A stretch of 64,000 bases of DNA, taken from the NCBI GenBank assembly GCA_036971475.1, contig JBAIZL010000005.1:178431886-178495885 (forward strand). Reading direction: 5' to 3'. The translations under genes were made by a program, and so were the position numbers. The notes below the pieces were generated by a model. It searched no databases. It was not told where the DNA came from and saw only the letters and a program-made list of their open reading frames with translations. Of this stretch, positions 61,001-61,092 are shown piece after piece. Each line of letters begins with the position of its first letter. Positions within the stretch are counted from its first letter, which is position 1. This DNA is from Prosapia bicincta. Lineage: Eukaryota > Arthropoda > Insecta > Hemiptera > Cercopidae.

Positions 61001-61092
61001 TGAAGAGTTAAAAGTGCAGTTAAATCTTTCTGAAGATAGAGTAGATAATATTCAAGCTCAGTTACATGAAACCACTCGAAGATTAAAAGAAG
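2253..61092 (+). CDS. CROCC: Rootletin (ciliary rootlet coiled-coil protein), partial, 17 exons
   Basis: Rootletin is a long coiled-coil protein that polymerises into the striated ciliary rootlet anchored to the basal body. In flies (Root) it is needed in ciliated sensory neurons. Here 17 exons with GT/AG borders and compatible phases give about 986 codons without a stop, about half the usual length of roughly 2000 residues; N- and C-termini are outside the window. Exon 3 carries the diagnostic N-terminal domain (SEHNRLLNLWRDVVAVKRMF, then ATLRDLNKMK). Exon 6 has the TISAVQAALHKYQLCIHELQ segment. Exon 12 has KKEGLNEELVRIRQRLEQ followed by NRNLEDLVKD, both rootletin hallmarks. The rest is Glu/Lys/Gln-rich heptad coiled coil with no membrane segment or signal peptide. 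Introns run from 82 bp to 23 kb and hold nearly all the mobile elements. A general coiled-coil protein is less likely given the exon 3 domain. Confidence 0.92.
2529..2694 (+). CDS. CROCC: Rootletin exon 2
   Basis: 166 nt after an 85-bp intron. The split codon AG+A gives Arg, then CEKIMQVNSQLRDQLEEACQ and NDLQKLTSDWEQMREEM. Ends in phase 0 at donor GTAAGA. The NDLQKLT-DW pattern precedes the conserved exon 3 domain in insect rootletins. Confidence 0.9.
2871..2923. repeat. Imperfect (CA)n microsatellite
   Basis: CA dinucleotides broken by AAA and a CG step. Confidence 0.95.
3874..4273. repeat. Tandem array, four units of exactly 100 bp
   Basis: Unit starts at 3874, 3974, 4074 and 4174 (CAATTTTTCAAGAAATGG), each ending in ACAGAAAACAAAGATT. 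Units differ only at a few positions (GTGTAG/GTCTAG, AAAGAAAAC/GAAGAAAAC, TTCAAG/TCCAAG), so the array is recent or homogenised. No unit-long open frame and no spacer variation, so it is not CRISPR. Confidence 0.97.
5128..5337 (+). CDS. CROCC: Rootletin exon 3, conserved N-terminal rootletin domain
   Basis: 210 nt = 70 codons, phase 0 at both ends, donor GTTTGT. Contains SEHNRLLNLWRDVVAVKRMF followed by ATLRDLNKMKVEM, the most diagnostic rootletin segment in the window. Confidence 0.95.
5338..6498 (+). other. Intron 3
   Basis: 1.2-kb AT-rich intron. A 5424-5633 stretch is somewhat GC-richer and open on the minus strand, but has no recognisable motif. Nothing else supportable. Confidence 0.7.
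6499..6645 (+). CDS. CROCC: Rootletin exon 4
   Basis: 147 nt = 49 codons, phase 0 at both ends, with acceptor TTGATTAG and donor GTAAGT. Encodes EKQQQQVFTETSELRSQIQV and a Gln-rich coil ending LSKEIHNL. No ATG is present, so it is easily missed by ORF scans. Confidence 0.88.
6849..6884. repeat. (GT)n microsatellite
   Basis: GT dinucleotides with one TTTG interruption. Confidence 0.95.
6998..7420. repeat. Satellite-like tandem array, three units of about 141 bp
   Basis: Units start with GATCAATTT at 6998, 7139 and 7280. Each contains AATTCCAGGAGATG, GCCCTG, a CAGGTA(C/T)TCCG block and CCCCCGAGT near its end. Units are diverged (roughly 75-85% by eye), so the array is older than the 100-bp array in intron 2. 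Chance open frames arise on both strands. Confidence 0.9.
8101..8288 (+). CDS. CROCC: Rootletin exon 5
   Basis: 188 nt, enters in phase 0 and leaves with 2 extra bases at donor GTATCT. Begins EERCNQAESGIGQITRLQEE, continues VELLQCALRDIAHAV, and ends in a Pro/His-rich linker (QPTPHLHLTPGQSIPP) that breaks the coil. No ATG, so absent from ATG-based scans. Confidence 0.88.
8340..8460 (-). mobile_element. Penelope-like terminal fragment, family E copy 1
   Basis: On the minus strand it reads CCTGAAGATGATAA... and then GGCAAAAAGCTTTG. It matches a second copy at 40850-41000 (CCTGAAGATGCTCG...GGCGAAAAACTTTG). The CTGAAGA...GAAA-type arrangement resembles PLE terminal repeats. No coding sequence accompanies it. 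Confidence 0.45.
8491..8840. repeat. Left inverted arm of PLE-D1
   Basis: Reverse complement of 9409-9758. Outer end AGATTTGTTGGGCTAGGAGA; inner end GGATTTATCT. Confidence 0.93.
8881..9414 (+). CDS. GIY-YIG endonuclease fragment of a Penelope-like element
   Basis: C-terminal endonuclease part of a PLE ORF. The frame is open from before 8881 (FTDPPQIWYKQPPNLKNILV) to a stop at 9412-9414; the 163 residues from 8923 begin at a TTG and this is not a true start. Cys-rich linker SFPCNRPRCKTCP, then the GIY-YIG core: NVIYQLQC (VIY in place of GIY), QYIGLT with the YIG, Arg/His in NIRMNGHRHD, and a catalytic-Glu candidate in LRRWELSYQW. PLE endonucleases normally follow a reverse transcriptase and nick target DNA; here the RT part is absent. 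The frame has no internal stop, unlike the diverged copy at 39590-40130. It may be dead without the RT, or supply nuclease in trans; the sequence does not decide. Confidence 0.82.
   Translation, partial: FTDPPQIWYKQPPNLKNILVHPKLPDPDAEKPHKIPHGSFPCNRPRCKTCPIHPSANSFNSQTTKMVFKIQGHHNCTSKNVIYQLQCKLCSAQYIGLTTDGLNIRMNGHRHDVKIMNMDRPTAQHAVSHNITTFDDCYTTKIIKSLPPDCNPSELRRWELSYQWYTKSRESPNLNIR
9409..9758. repeat. Right inverted arm of PLE-D1
   Basis: 3' region and terminal repeat of the PLE. Contains GATTGACAAAGACCAC...GGTTGAAG (9632-9660), a degenerate hammerhead-like motif discussed in the findings. Confidence 0.93.
9790..9861. repeat. (TA)n microsatellite, left half of a split run
   Basis: Runs into the left LTR at 9862. 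The matching right half is 25802-25832, so LTR-1 and LTR-2 appear to sit inside one TA tract. Confidence 0.95.
9862..11307 (+). repeat. Left (5') LTR of LTR-1, 1446 bp
   Basis: Starts TGTAACATTTATAG, ends TATATTACA. Two AATAAA signals at 11234-11239 and 11247-11252 sit near the end of the LTR and fit a polyadenylation role in the 3' copy. Confidence 0.95.
11309..11331 (+). promoter_or_regulatory. Putative primer-binding site of LTR-1
   Basis: TTGGCGCAACAACGTGGGGC, starting two bases past the LTR. The sister element LTR-2 has TTGGCGCCCAACGTGGGGCT at the same place (24276-24295 on the minus strand). The tRNA was not identified. Confidence 0.6.
11510..13396 (+). CDS. gag: LTR-1 gag
   Basis: 628 residues starting at ATG 11510 (MSDERELYNL). 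Residues about 120-318 form a long charged coiled coil, 335-490 resemble a Ty3/gypsy capsid (KFNGRNGNPMEFLKRLDRY, ARWWESI, LQDRFIERYW), and 500-628 form an Arg/Asn/Gly-rich basic tail. There is no CCHC zinc knuckle, so RNA binding probably relies on the basic tail. Expected role: structural shell protein of the retrotransposon particle. The stop at 13394-13396 lies in a 28-nt overlap with the open pol frame. Purine-rich coding strand; the minus-strand open frames over it are shadows. Confidence 0.9.
   Translation: MSDERELYNLRREKAKKTEKGEQLEKSRRKRAIETEGAAQGRFVSFQEGIENREENIIGELVVVGDQEKGTSLEILETETEGTDMPIEESEVETQVDEARGLPPMQTQQKKQGNNENEDLREMMRTLMKMSEKGREDLNRQLDKMDEIKKELKENINEIKGEMKDMSEDMREINKKLEENRDEMREMKEDFKFITQEIREESKKMIEDMREQLRTENNAVVGVMRRDLEEKIKENLEETKEIIADVTEINKKEIEKVEKMTIQNREELRVLNREIAIEKNNNNDRIDRLETEGRRNNEKQGELTQRMEKVEKKVEESKGGEGLRIIQVSCGNQEEIPKFNGRNGNPMEFLKRLDRYVERNFECRTGERFENEWRGIIDRALEVGAARWWESIREEVENFADLQDRFIERYWAKEIQEGIKERIENERYIEGNGRARADYFIERVIVLKNMTPPQNEEEIVRRLSRHFNERIQLSRRVQNIKTIREMERMLNEEDIEERNKEIRQRNRGPWNRPTPREEQNGNRFSPRRGEEGMRQQGNRRFPGPGELYRRNEYRNEGRPYVQFFNRRIDNHMRGNVEPRPGQENNRENRGDRNYRTNDRSQKEVNSMQIRPKESTSGRCEGDQGTSEN
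13369..16902 (+). CDS. pol: LTR-1 pol: protease, reverse transcriptase, RNase H, integrase
   Basis: Frame opens at 13369 after a TGA and lies -1 relative to gag, so expression as Gag-Pol by -1 frameshifting is likely. From the TTG at 13417 it is 1161 residues. Numbering from there: protease DTGS 91-94 and IIGMDIL 165-171; RT catalytic Asp 402 (SSMDLTNSFW) and YVDD 464-467; RNase H Asp 613 (QTDAS), Glu 653 and Asp 680; integrase zinc module H820, H825, C855, C858; catalytic D887, D945 and E980; GPY-type module around 1114-1116 (IYSGPYRI). Order PR-RT-RH-IN is Ty3/gypsy. All key residues are present and there are no stops, so the element looks autonomous. Confidence 0.95.
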   Translation, partial: GRPGDLGKLKGTGDTLLHHRKTTGDAEEGKPVLKSLGNINCDKNKGNNQFNENTDLGLGIINNVLIDREFLESEGTERNLNLEQNKIYMSPEIEIEFKQVRVTALIDTGSNITCIQEKWYSINKGKLGRVETLPIRAMNIRTATNKKSKKINKIVLIMGRLGGIDYPFQCFIIPGLLREMIIGMDILKNTKADISCEDWSIKLKYLENYIKIDMKETEVENDDERFNNNEVQNLEREDKVINEFDQIDEEWENLDNLGQGYQNYEKQNETEGEISDRDIVGSIGDDRVTDRQKLELVEIIKQYKDVFSDRPGVCKGYRHEIKVRTDLPFYQRNYPVPTKYQEAVQREIDKMLEMKIIEKSNSPYINPIIPVIKSNGEIRLCLDARKLNEIIIPDYECYQGINEILHKARKVKYLSSMDLTNSFWQVELEPESRKFTAFQYNGKTYHFIVTPYGLKTSLAALARAMGRIMGNELEPFTLVYVDDIVCMSQSFEEHKNHLKKLFMTFRENNIKIKLSKTEFCKENIAFLGYRLTTEGIEIDKDKIKAVMEFPTPKNVKQLKGFIGLANYYNKFVDHYSKLVEPLLKLLRHETKFNWTDLEEQNFRKLKEAFIDTNVLKHPDYSKTFYLQTDASEYAIGGHLYQVTETGQKQAIMFMSRTLKGSEIRYYTTEKELLAVLFCLQKARQVILGRKVVIQTDHQALTFIKTCRILNSRLYRWILLMQEYDFEIEYCKGKENVVADILSRNPWDKIEPKHIENQNKFSINLMERVISREVVTKLTKLNELQWGDLELRNIIENVQEYNSKFKIENNILYKNCKTSWKIIVPRELINVLVTSCHEYYMHIGAKKCYSIINEIFTWKKMYKEIKYLLKYCDTCQRVKHTNQTCYGVMKGIKVEGPKEQLSIDFCGPFHKSEGFKYILVILDIFTKFIKIYKIKKANTATAIRCVEDYLEKYGQVKRAQTDHGTQFTSKRWSTFLENKGIKQIFSPIRRPQSNIVERVNREIMRCLRTYCHGNHKQWAKFIHLINEMLNEVPHETTGFTPNQLQLGKIDERFWHKYIKIQNSNEQSVNTQLVIDLARGRMKKKAELRAQNFNRNHKLFTFNLNDLVLVKENWQAKGIEGEMGKLFNIYSGPYRIHKKLGESTFELWDDKYDINKGMFHSTELKKYHDAREINSNETK
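16903..18200 (+). other. LTR-1 3' untranslated region, no env
   Basis: 1.3 kb without a significant frame. Contains a direct repeat: AACTTCGTCGTATTGTAAGG followed by GAGAATCTGCGTTGATAAAT occurs at about 17081 and again at about 17224, with a shorter AACTTCGTCG variant near 17037 and AACTTCATCG near 17123. The same blocks survive in LTR-2 (22440-22680). Ends with the polypurine tract AGGGGACAT at 18192-18200. Confidence 0.8.
18201..19647 (+). repeat. Right (3') LTR of LTR-1, 1447 bp
   Basis: Near-identical to 9862-11307. The only difference seen by eye is one extra A in the A-run near 19400. Confidence 0.95.
19656..21157 (-). repeat. 3' LTR of LTR-2, 1502 bp
   Basis: On the plus strand runs from TATAACATAATTTCC to AAATGTTACA. 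Homologous to the LTR-1 LTR but clearly diverged. Confidence 0.9.
22820..22930 (-). pseudogene. LTR-2 protease N-terminal half (DTGS), displaced
   Basis: Minus strand reads ETSLQALIDTGSNMTCIQEN, matching LTR-1 pol around residues 84-102, and then runs directly into 3' UTR sequence (KNKIGREILN). DTGS codons are at 22880-22891. This half lies downstream of the C-terminal half (22952-23300), so the protease is permuted and cannot be made as one domain. Confidence 0.75.
22952..23300 (-). pseudogene. LTR-2 protease C-terminal half
   Basis: Minus strand KIEIWQIKNLTIQTATNRK, then GEIGGVKYPSQCLVVQGLL and IIGTDML, corresponding to LTR-1 pol residues about 113-171. It starts exactly where the displaced N-terminal half ends, at the K-(I/L)-G-(R/K) point. 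No catalytic DTG in this piece. Confidence 0.75.
23342..24054 (-). pseudogene. LTR-2 gag remnant, coiled-coil part only
   Basis: The original ATG (MSDERESYN on the minus strand, at about 24052-24054) is followed by an early stop. A second frame of 234 codons keeps the homologous EKGTSLEMKEIEMEGTDMPI and EARGLPPMQTQQ blocks and the coiled coil, then ends at REKILGE. Capsid and basic tail are deleted. Minus-strand genuine; the plus-strand Ser/Phe-rich frame over it is a shadow. Confidence 0.85.
24296..25801 (-). repeat. 5' LTR of LTR-2, 1506 bp
   Basis: Pairs with 19656-21157. Differences include CTCGGG/CTCAGG, GCGTTC/GCGTCC and a CAA insertion near 25343. Confidence 0.9.
25802..25832. repeat. 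(TA)n microsatellite, right half of the split run
   Basis: Separates LTR-2 from the 3' end of PLE-A1. Confidence 0.95.
25833..26512 (-). mobile_element. PLE-A1: terminal repeat and GIY-YIG endonuclease part
   Basis: Minus strand. The endonuclease core reads NGMYKNECPDCNKIYTGQTK then KKLTDRYQEYLNAYIKPE, a GIY-YIG pattern (GMY, YTG). It is followed by the NLATTTNL / NKQIQ-type tail and the terminal repeat. Stops and frameshifts break it. The 5' part of the same copy continues at 27570 beyond the solo LTR. Confidence 0.8.
26513..27569 (+). mobile_element. Solo LTR, 1057 bp, inserted in PLE-A1
   Basis: Starts TGTAACACTCTTAAG and ends GGGCCAATCGTTACA, with a 4-bp target duplication ATGT at 26509-26512 and 27570-27573. 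Removing LTR plus one ATGT restores the PLE reading (TATATGTGAATG). AATAAA at 27530-27535 near the right end suggests + orientation. Not the same family as LTR-1/2. Short open frames inside (26698-26913, 26758-26946) are not genes. Confidence 0.9.
27570..29470 (-). pseudogene. PLE-A1 reverse transcriptase, decayed
   Basis: Minus strand, N-terminus near 29440 (MNITPQGKQATKLLNKFEKL), C-terminus at 27574. Recognisable PLE RT blocks: MYSNIPINETIQIIKNKL, NQNYFIFNNKIYKQIDGLAM followed by GSPL (28114-28305), the catalytic YVDDG at 28010-28023, and YLDLTISRN / KMAAYNSLLYRMLKLPL towards the C-terminus. Frames are broken by stops and shifts, so it is a pseudogene. PLE RTs are related to telomerase and work with a GIY-YIG nuclease (here at 25833-26512). 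Confidence 0.88.
29471..30054 (-). mobile_element. PLE-A2: partial copy directly upstream of PLE-A1
   Basis: Minus strand repeat of the A1 3' end. Contains the endonuclease piece (NGIYKIECPDCNKIYIGKT-type) and a 92-codon frame at 29527-29805 ending ..CPMMEILPIFES. Its 3' end abuts the 5' end of A1, i.e. the head-to-tail partial tandem (pLTR) arrangement typical of Penelope-like elements. Truncated by the MITE at 30055. Confidence 0.8.
30055..30364. mobile_element. 310-bp MITE, pogo/Tigger-like ends
   Basis: Flanked by TA on both sides (30053-30054, 30365-30366). Left end CAGTAAAGTCCCGTTAT matches the reverse complement of the right end (CAGTAGTCCCGCTATT). No coding capacity. TA duplication and CAGTA-type ends fit the pogo/Tigger branch of Tc1-mariner. 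Confidence 0.88.
30367..31208 (-). mobile_element. PLE-A3: diverged copy next to the exon 6 acceptor
   Basis: Minus strand. Contains the A-family terminal repeat, an endonuclease remnant (94 codons at 30630-30914, FIKSTSQTVTNYTLGKRK in place of the GIY-YIG core) and the RT C-terminus, ending at the KMAAYNSLLY-equivalent (GTTGTAAGCAGCCAC). Only 24 bp separate it from exon 6. Confidence 0.75.
31233..31347 (+). CDS. CROCC: Rootletin exon 6
   Basis: 115 nt. The split codon AG+A gives Arg, then SPKRGPQRTPTSPAFAESTI, SAVQAALHKYQLCIHELQ. Ends in phase 0 at donor GTAAGT. The TSPAFAEST-SAVQAALHK segment is highly conserved in rootletins. Confidence 0.95.
31348..32116 (+). other. Intron 6
   Basis: 769-bp AT-rich intron with no recognisable element; ends TTTTAACTTCAAG. 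Confidence 0.75.
32117..32353 (+). CDS. CROCC: Rootletin exon 7
   Basis: 237 nt = 79 codons, phase 0 at both ends. Coiled coil VKLQGSKEQLALARRQCEHC ... LSQLDVSRSQASQLAQEKEM ... EKKALDKNRLELNAM; donor GTAAGG. An in-phase ATG is too far inside for an ATG-based scan. Confidence 0.9.
34311..34649. mobile_element. PLE-B foldback fragment
   Basis: Inverted arms of the B-family terminal repeat: 34360-34446 (minus-oriented, ATGTGATGAGGCACCTTTCG) and 34552-34640 (plus-oriented, TTTGACAATGGTCAAGTGAC), separated by about 105 bp of short-repeat sequence. No coding sequence. Followed by (TA)n. Confidence 0.7.
34650..34709. repeat. (TA)n microsatellite
   Basis: Lies between a PLE-B end and the PLE-D palindrome. 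Confidence 0.95.
34721..35076. repeat. 356-bp near-perfect palindrome from PLE-D terminal repeats
   Basis: Arms 34721-34898 and 34899-35076 (178 bp each, no spacer; the central 32 bp are perfect). Two mismatches seen by eye. Same sequence as the outer ~178 bp of the PLE-D1 arms, but without the endonuclease core. Confidence 0.93.
35104..35144. repeat. (TA)n microsatellite
   Basis: Between the D and B palindromes. Confidence 0.95.
35145..35357. repeat. Perfect 105-bp inverted repeat, PLE-B terminal repeats
   Basis: Arms 35145-35249 and 35253-35357 are exact reverse complements by base-by-base reading, with a 3-nt spacer TTG. Each arm begins GAAGTTAATATATTACTATG and contains the B-family motif (GTGATGAGGCACCTTTCGG). 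(TA)n runs flank it: directly on the left (35104-35144) and 48 bp away on the right (35406-35449). Confidence 0.95.
35406..35449. repeat. (TA)n microsatellite
   Basis: Directly precedes the next PLE-B end (GAAGTTAATATATTACTATT at 35450). Confidence 0.95.
35450..35776 (-). mobile_element. PLE-B fragment, minus strand
   Basis: Terminal repeat (35450-35640) joined to the C-terminal end of the family-B endonuclease region. Reverse complement of 35650-35776 matches 54588-54720 (ACCATACTTGAAATAAATAA, CACAACAATTTAATGA). Truncated before the GIY-YIG core. Confidence 0.75.
36034..36170 (+). CDS. CROCC: Rootletin exon 8
   Basis: 137 nt, enters in phase 0 and leaves in phase 2. LESLNADYEKVQKSNSRLHK then VIETIEDEKVFLQSEVDRLN. 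Acceptor TTTTGCCCAG, donor GTAAGA. Confidence 0.9.
36171..38499 (+). other. Intron 8
   Basis: 2.3-kb intron. 36940-38180 resembles a diverged solo LTR (listed separately); the rest is AT-rich without recognisable features. Confidence 0.7.
36940..38180 (-). mobile_element. Possible diverged solo LTR related to LTR-1/2
   Basis: Shares base composition and local order with the minus-strand LTR-2 LTRs: a TTATAACAA start, a GC-richer block with CAGCTG then CACAATG.CGCTAG and TTTTGGTCAACTTCCG (compare GGTCAAACTTCGG in LTR-2), and an AAAATGTTACA end near 38177. Borders and target duplication are not clear. Could be chance similarity. Confidence 0.35.
38500..38660 (+). CDS. CROCC: Rootletin exon 9
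   Basis: 161 nt. Split Arg codon, then EMNLRTEEDRCSRLREELLT, VREDLNKAYLTKDMLEQQKL, ends in phase 1 at donor GTAAAA. An upstream ATG at 38465 is intronic. Confidence 0.9.
39236..39307. repeat. (TA)n microsatellite
   Basis: Immediately left of the PLE-D2 unit. A chance frame reads a Tyr-Ile repeat through it. Confidence 0.95.
39310..40450 (+). mobile_element. PLE-D2: diverged foldback unit with endonuclease remnant
   Basis: Same plan as PLE-D1. Left arm (about 39310-39520) is a diverged inverted copy of the right arm (about 40195-40440; compare AGATATCCAAATGTTATAGATGC with the complement AGATTTCCAAATGTGATGGATGC). The core 39590-40130 corresponds to 8870-9414. No RT. Shows that the inverted-arm/endonuclease plan is recurrent. 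Confidence 0.7.
39590..40130 (+). pseudogene. GIY-YIG endonuclease pseudogene (PLE-D2)
   Basis: Frame-broken homologue of the 8881-9414 endonuclease. Matching nucleotide blocks: CTGATCCACCGCAAAT, CCTCATGGCCTTTTTCCATG, AACCACAGATGGTCTAAAGG, ACCAGTGGTACACCAAGTC. Several stops and indels. Confidence 0.75.
40471..40600 (+). mobile_element. Tigger/pogo-like terminal fragment
   Basis: Starts ACAGTAAACTCCCGATTATCCG and repeats GCGGATTATCCGG, the typical terminal pattern of Tigger-type elements. The other end is missing; the fragment is cut by the PLE-D piece at 40597. Confidence 0.6.
40597..40740 (+). mobile_element. PLE-D terminal repeat piece
   Basis: Plus-oriented copy of the D-arm end (AAGACTACAGAGTGGACTCT ... 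CTGTCAGTCTCCTAGTCC). A short inverted start (CAACCACACAGTGGTCTTTG) shows it too was part of a foldback. TA run follows at 40758-40772. Confidence 0.75.
40850..41000 (-). mobile_element. Penelope-like terminal fragment, family E copy 2
   Basis: Minus strand CCTGAAGATGCTCG ... CGGCGAAAAACTTTG, matching 8340-8460. Followed by an (ATA)n run at about 40920-40950. Confidence 0.45.
41446..41576 (+). CDS. CROCC: Rootletin exon 10
   Basis: 131 nt, enters in phase 1 (G+GA = Gly), then EIELELERVLLERSDMHDSL, AKAESQAANLEQDKWRLLEE, ends in phase 0 at donor GTATGA. No ATG-based frame covers it. Confidence 0.9.
43127..44730. mobile_element. Possible Tigger-like element carrying a mariner insertion
   Basis: Left end CTGTAGAGCCTTGATTATCC at 43127; right end reads, in reverse complement, CAGTCGTGCTGATAATTCG near 44728. 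These are approximate inverted ends of the pogo/Tigger type. The interior is mostly the mariner at 43690-44575. Confidence 0.4.
43690..44575 (-). pseudogene. Mariner transposase pseudogene (HTH_48/GVQW type), C-terminal two thirds
   Basis: Minus-strand fragments in order: WVPKLLTDNKTKRM, FEGEEFLNRIVTDDETWMSY (first catalytic Asp region), KVMATVFWDAKGLLLVDFME, then HPLYSPDVVPSKFNFFPHM-like PPYSPD block, and WLHLQAADFYSEGISS. Stops and frame changes throughout. Tc1-mariner DDE/D cut-and-paste transposase family. The N-terminal HTH is missing or unreadable. Confidence 0.85.
44963..45130 (+). CDS. CROCC: Rootletin exon 11
   Basis: 168 nt = 56 codons, phase 0 at both ends. LEQEKAALQNQVADQSNDLG, then SLRKELLQAEQARLDLDSEK, KVKFLEVEKEK. 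Acceptor ATTTACAG, donor GTAAGA. Confidence 0.93.
45213..45407 (+). CDS. CROCC: Rootletin exon 12
   Basis: 195 nt = 65 codons after an 82-bp intron. VELELGQVSRERSDLSNQLS, then KKEGLNEELVRIRQRLEQAN, RINRNLEDLVKDCEEKQ: one of the most conserved rootletin segments. Confidence 0.96.
45408..48871 (+). other. Intron 12
   Basis: 3.5-kb intron. A pogo-like end (reverse complement ATAGTAAACTCTCGAAACAGC) lies near 47155-47177. A TTAA-bounded, GC-richer segment lies at 47472-48331. A hydrophobic frame at 46716-46973 has no recognised family. Confidence 0.65.
47472..48331. mobile_element. Possible TTAA-flanked (piggyBac-like) non-autonomous element
   Basis: TTAA at 47472-47475 and 48328-48331. Interior is GC-richer than flanks and has related sub-motifs near both ends (GCGCATTTATGCACCGTCTGG and, inverted, CACATATGCACCATACGG). 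Terminal inverted repeats are weak and no transposase is present, so this is tentative. Confidence 0.22.
48872..49048 (+). CDS. CROCC: Rootletin exon 13
   Basis: 177 nt = 59 codons, phase 0 at both ends. IMLETNEKELQRLQEQLASL, then EKEALEGVLFDTQTNLESTE, KEQQELLIKQ. Acceptor TATTCAAG, donor GTGAAG. Confidence 0.93.
49655..49805 (-). mobile_element. Inverted fragment of the 49818-51881 element's interior
   Basis: Reverse complement of 51120-51300 aligns with this stretch: GGGCAGCAGA/GGGTAGCAGA, CACGCCAACTCCCATG/CACACCAACTCCCATG, CTCTCTCTCTCAA. An older, oppositely oriented copy cut off near the left LTR. Confidence 0.6.
49818..50310 (+). repeat. Left LTR of LTR-3
   Basis: Shares ATATATTACCGCCAAA, GGTTCTAATTGTCGCCGCGA, TTGACCGATAATAAAACAG and GATTTGATGTCC with the right copy. 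Confidence 0.88.
51181..51200. repeat. (GA)n short run inside LTR-3
   Basis: GAGAGAGAGAGAGAG within the internal region; a matching CTCTCC-rich tract occurs in the inverted fragment at 49743-49757. Confidence 0.8.
51401..51881 (+). repeat. Right LTR of LTR-3
   Basis: Preceded by a C-run (51365-51377) and the G-rich polypurine tract at about 51390-51400. Confidence 0.88.
52378..53340 (+). pseudogene. DUF4817-type mariner-related transposase pseudogene
   Basis: Plus-strand pieces in order: MTQTLRDFCRYFHVPPCGPI (N-terminal HTH/DUF4817 region, 52400s), NVLIKNLKFYPYNLAVYQQL, LYGFVNKQNFIF (52800s), VWCVVDEVGIIRPIFFENEN and AVTVTTDRYLEMLNNF (52890-52995), then FGDVPWPPLFPQSDDPGLLS-like and VTRFNA / LREHL end. 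The order matches the full family, but stops and shifts occur throughout. Cut-and-paste DDE transposase of the Tc1-mariner group, dead. Confidence 0.85.
53577..53759 (+). CDS. CROCC: Rootletin exon 14
   Basis: 183 nt = 61 codons, phase 0 at both ends. ETLKGQICRLNKDLENCEKR then AAVMEAEYQQTISNLTKNNE, KLTEEK. Acceptor TTTTTTACAG. Donor GTTGGC is weak, but phase and protein continuity support it. Confidence 0.87.
53996..54050. repeat. (TA)n microsatellite
   Basis: Directly followed by a PLE-B end (GAAGTTATAT). Confidence 0.95.
54110..54822 (+). pseudogene. PLE-B GIY-YIG endonuclease fragment
   Basis: Plus strand reads SGVYKITCNDCNALYIGKTT then RSFKIRFEEHYRAFKNKNL (about 54405-54520): GVY and YIG of the GIY-YIG fold with Arg and His following. 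Ends NNPIELTH then stop. An upstream Asn/Lys-rich RT C-terminal part (54140-54400) is frame-broken. A terminal repeat piece follows (CACTTAGTGGTGGATAAAAT) and then (TA)n. The reverse copy of its 3' part is at 35650-35776. Confidence 0.85.
54823..54865. repeat. (TA)n microsatellite
   Basis: Between two PLE-B ends. Confidence 0.95.
54913..54995. repeat. Small palindrome from PLE-B ends
   Basis: Arms 54913-54950 and 54958-54995 (38 bp each), spacer CAATTTT. Arm starts GAAGTTGATATATTACTATT, the B-family terminus. Followed by (CA)n/(TA)n (54993-55034). Confidence 0.9.
55082..55278. repeat. Palindrome from a third PLE-type terminal repeat (family C)
   Basis: Arms 55082-55169 and 55185-55278 with 15-nt spacer. 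Outer end CTAAACACTTGTAAATATTT; inner part contains GGGACACATCTCCCGAAACG. Small indels between arms. Confidence 0.9.
55287..55380 (-). mobile_element. Truncated PLE-B terminal repeat
   Basis: Contains CCACCATTAAGTGCAATTAA and GAGGCACCTTTCGGTCACTT, as in the 34360-34446 copy, then breaks off. Confidence 0.75.
56552..56744 (+). CDS. CROCC: Rootletin exon 15
   Basis: 193 nt, enters in phase 0 and leaves in phase 1. EQLRISLEKRLQSSISNLGS then LQERINSLQQHIENICQQHE, ENEKQQALLL. Acceptor TCTTATTTAG, donor GTATTT. Confidence 0.9.
56745..59511 (+). other. Intron 15
   Basis: 2.8-kb AT-rich intron without recognised coding elements. A short CTGTAGTC...TAATTCGGCA stretch near 58015-58113, bounded on the right by CACTACTG, may be a decayed pogo-like MITE. 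Confidence 0.65.
59512..59695 (+). CDS. CROCC: Rootletin exon 16
   Basis: 184 nt, enters in phase 1 (G+CA = Ala), then HHDHQALLEKMDSIRRDLEE, RDATTRMEQDRASLNQLRDE, ends in phase 2 at donor GTGAGT. Confidence 0.9.
59696..60916 (+). other. Intron 16
   Basis: 1.2-kb intron holding a decayed mariner (59881-60560). A 28-nt mini-exon-like stretch at 60781-60808 was rejected on phase. Confidence 0.75.
59881..60560 (+). pseudogene. Mariner transposase pseudogene (HTH_48 type), N-terminal part
   Basis: Plus strand: MFSIQEQHHVNIKFLYKLGK then VSETFVMLQPVYGYECLSQT, QVFV, FKEFKDTGKM, TGRPSSAKSDG (HTH_48 domain), then frame-broken remains including YNPRTKCQSMYWKPPSSQQQ, a block just after the first catalytic Asp in mariners. 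Stops throughout; C-terminus missing. A different copy from 43690-44575. Confidence 0.85.
60917..61092 (+). CDS. CROCC: Rootletin exon 17, last in window
   Basis: 176 nt. AG+A split Arg, then IKAEEEKIKLDNKVEETKKE, ECEELKVQLNLSEDRVDNIQ, AQLHETTRRLKE; leaves in phase 1 at donor GTTTGC. Coil continues beyond the window. Confidence 0.9.
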
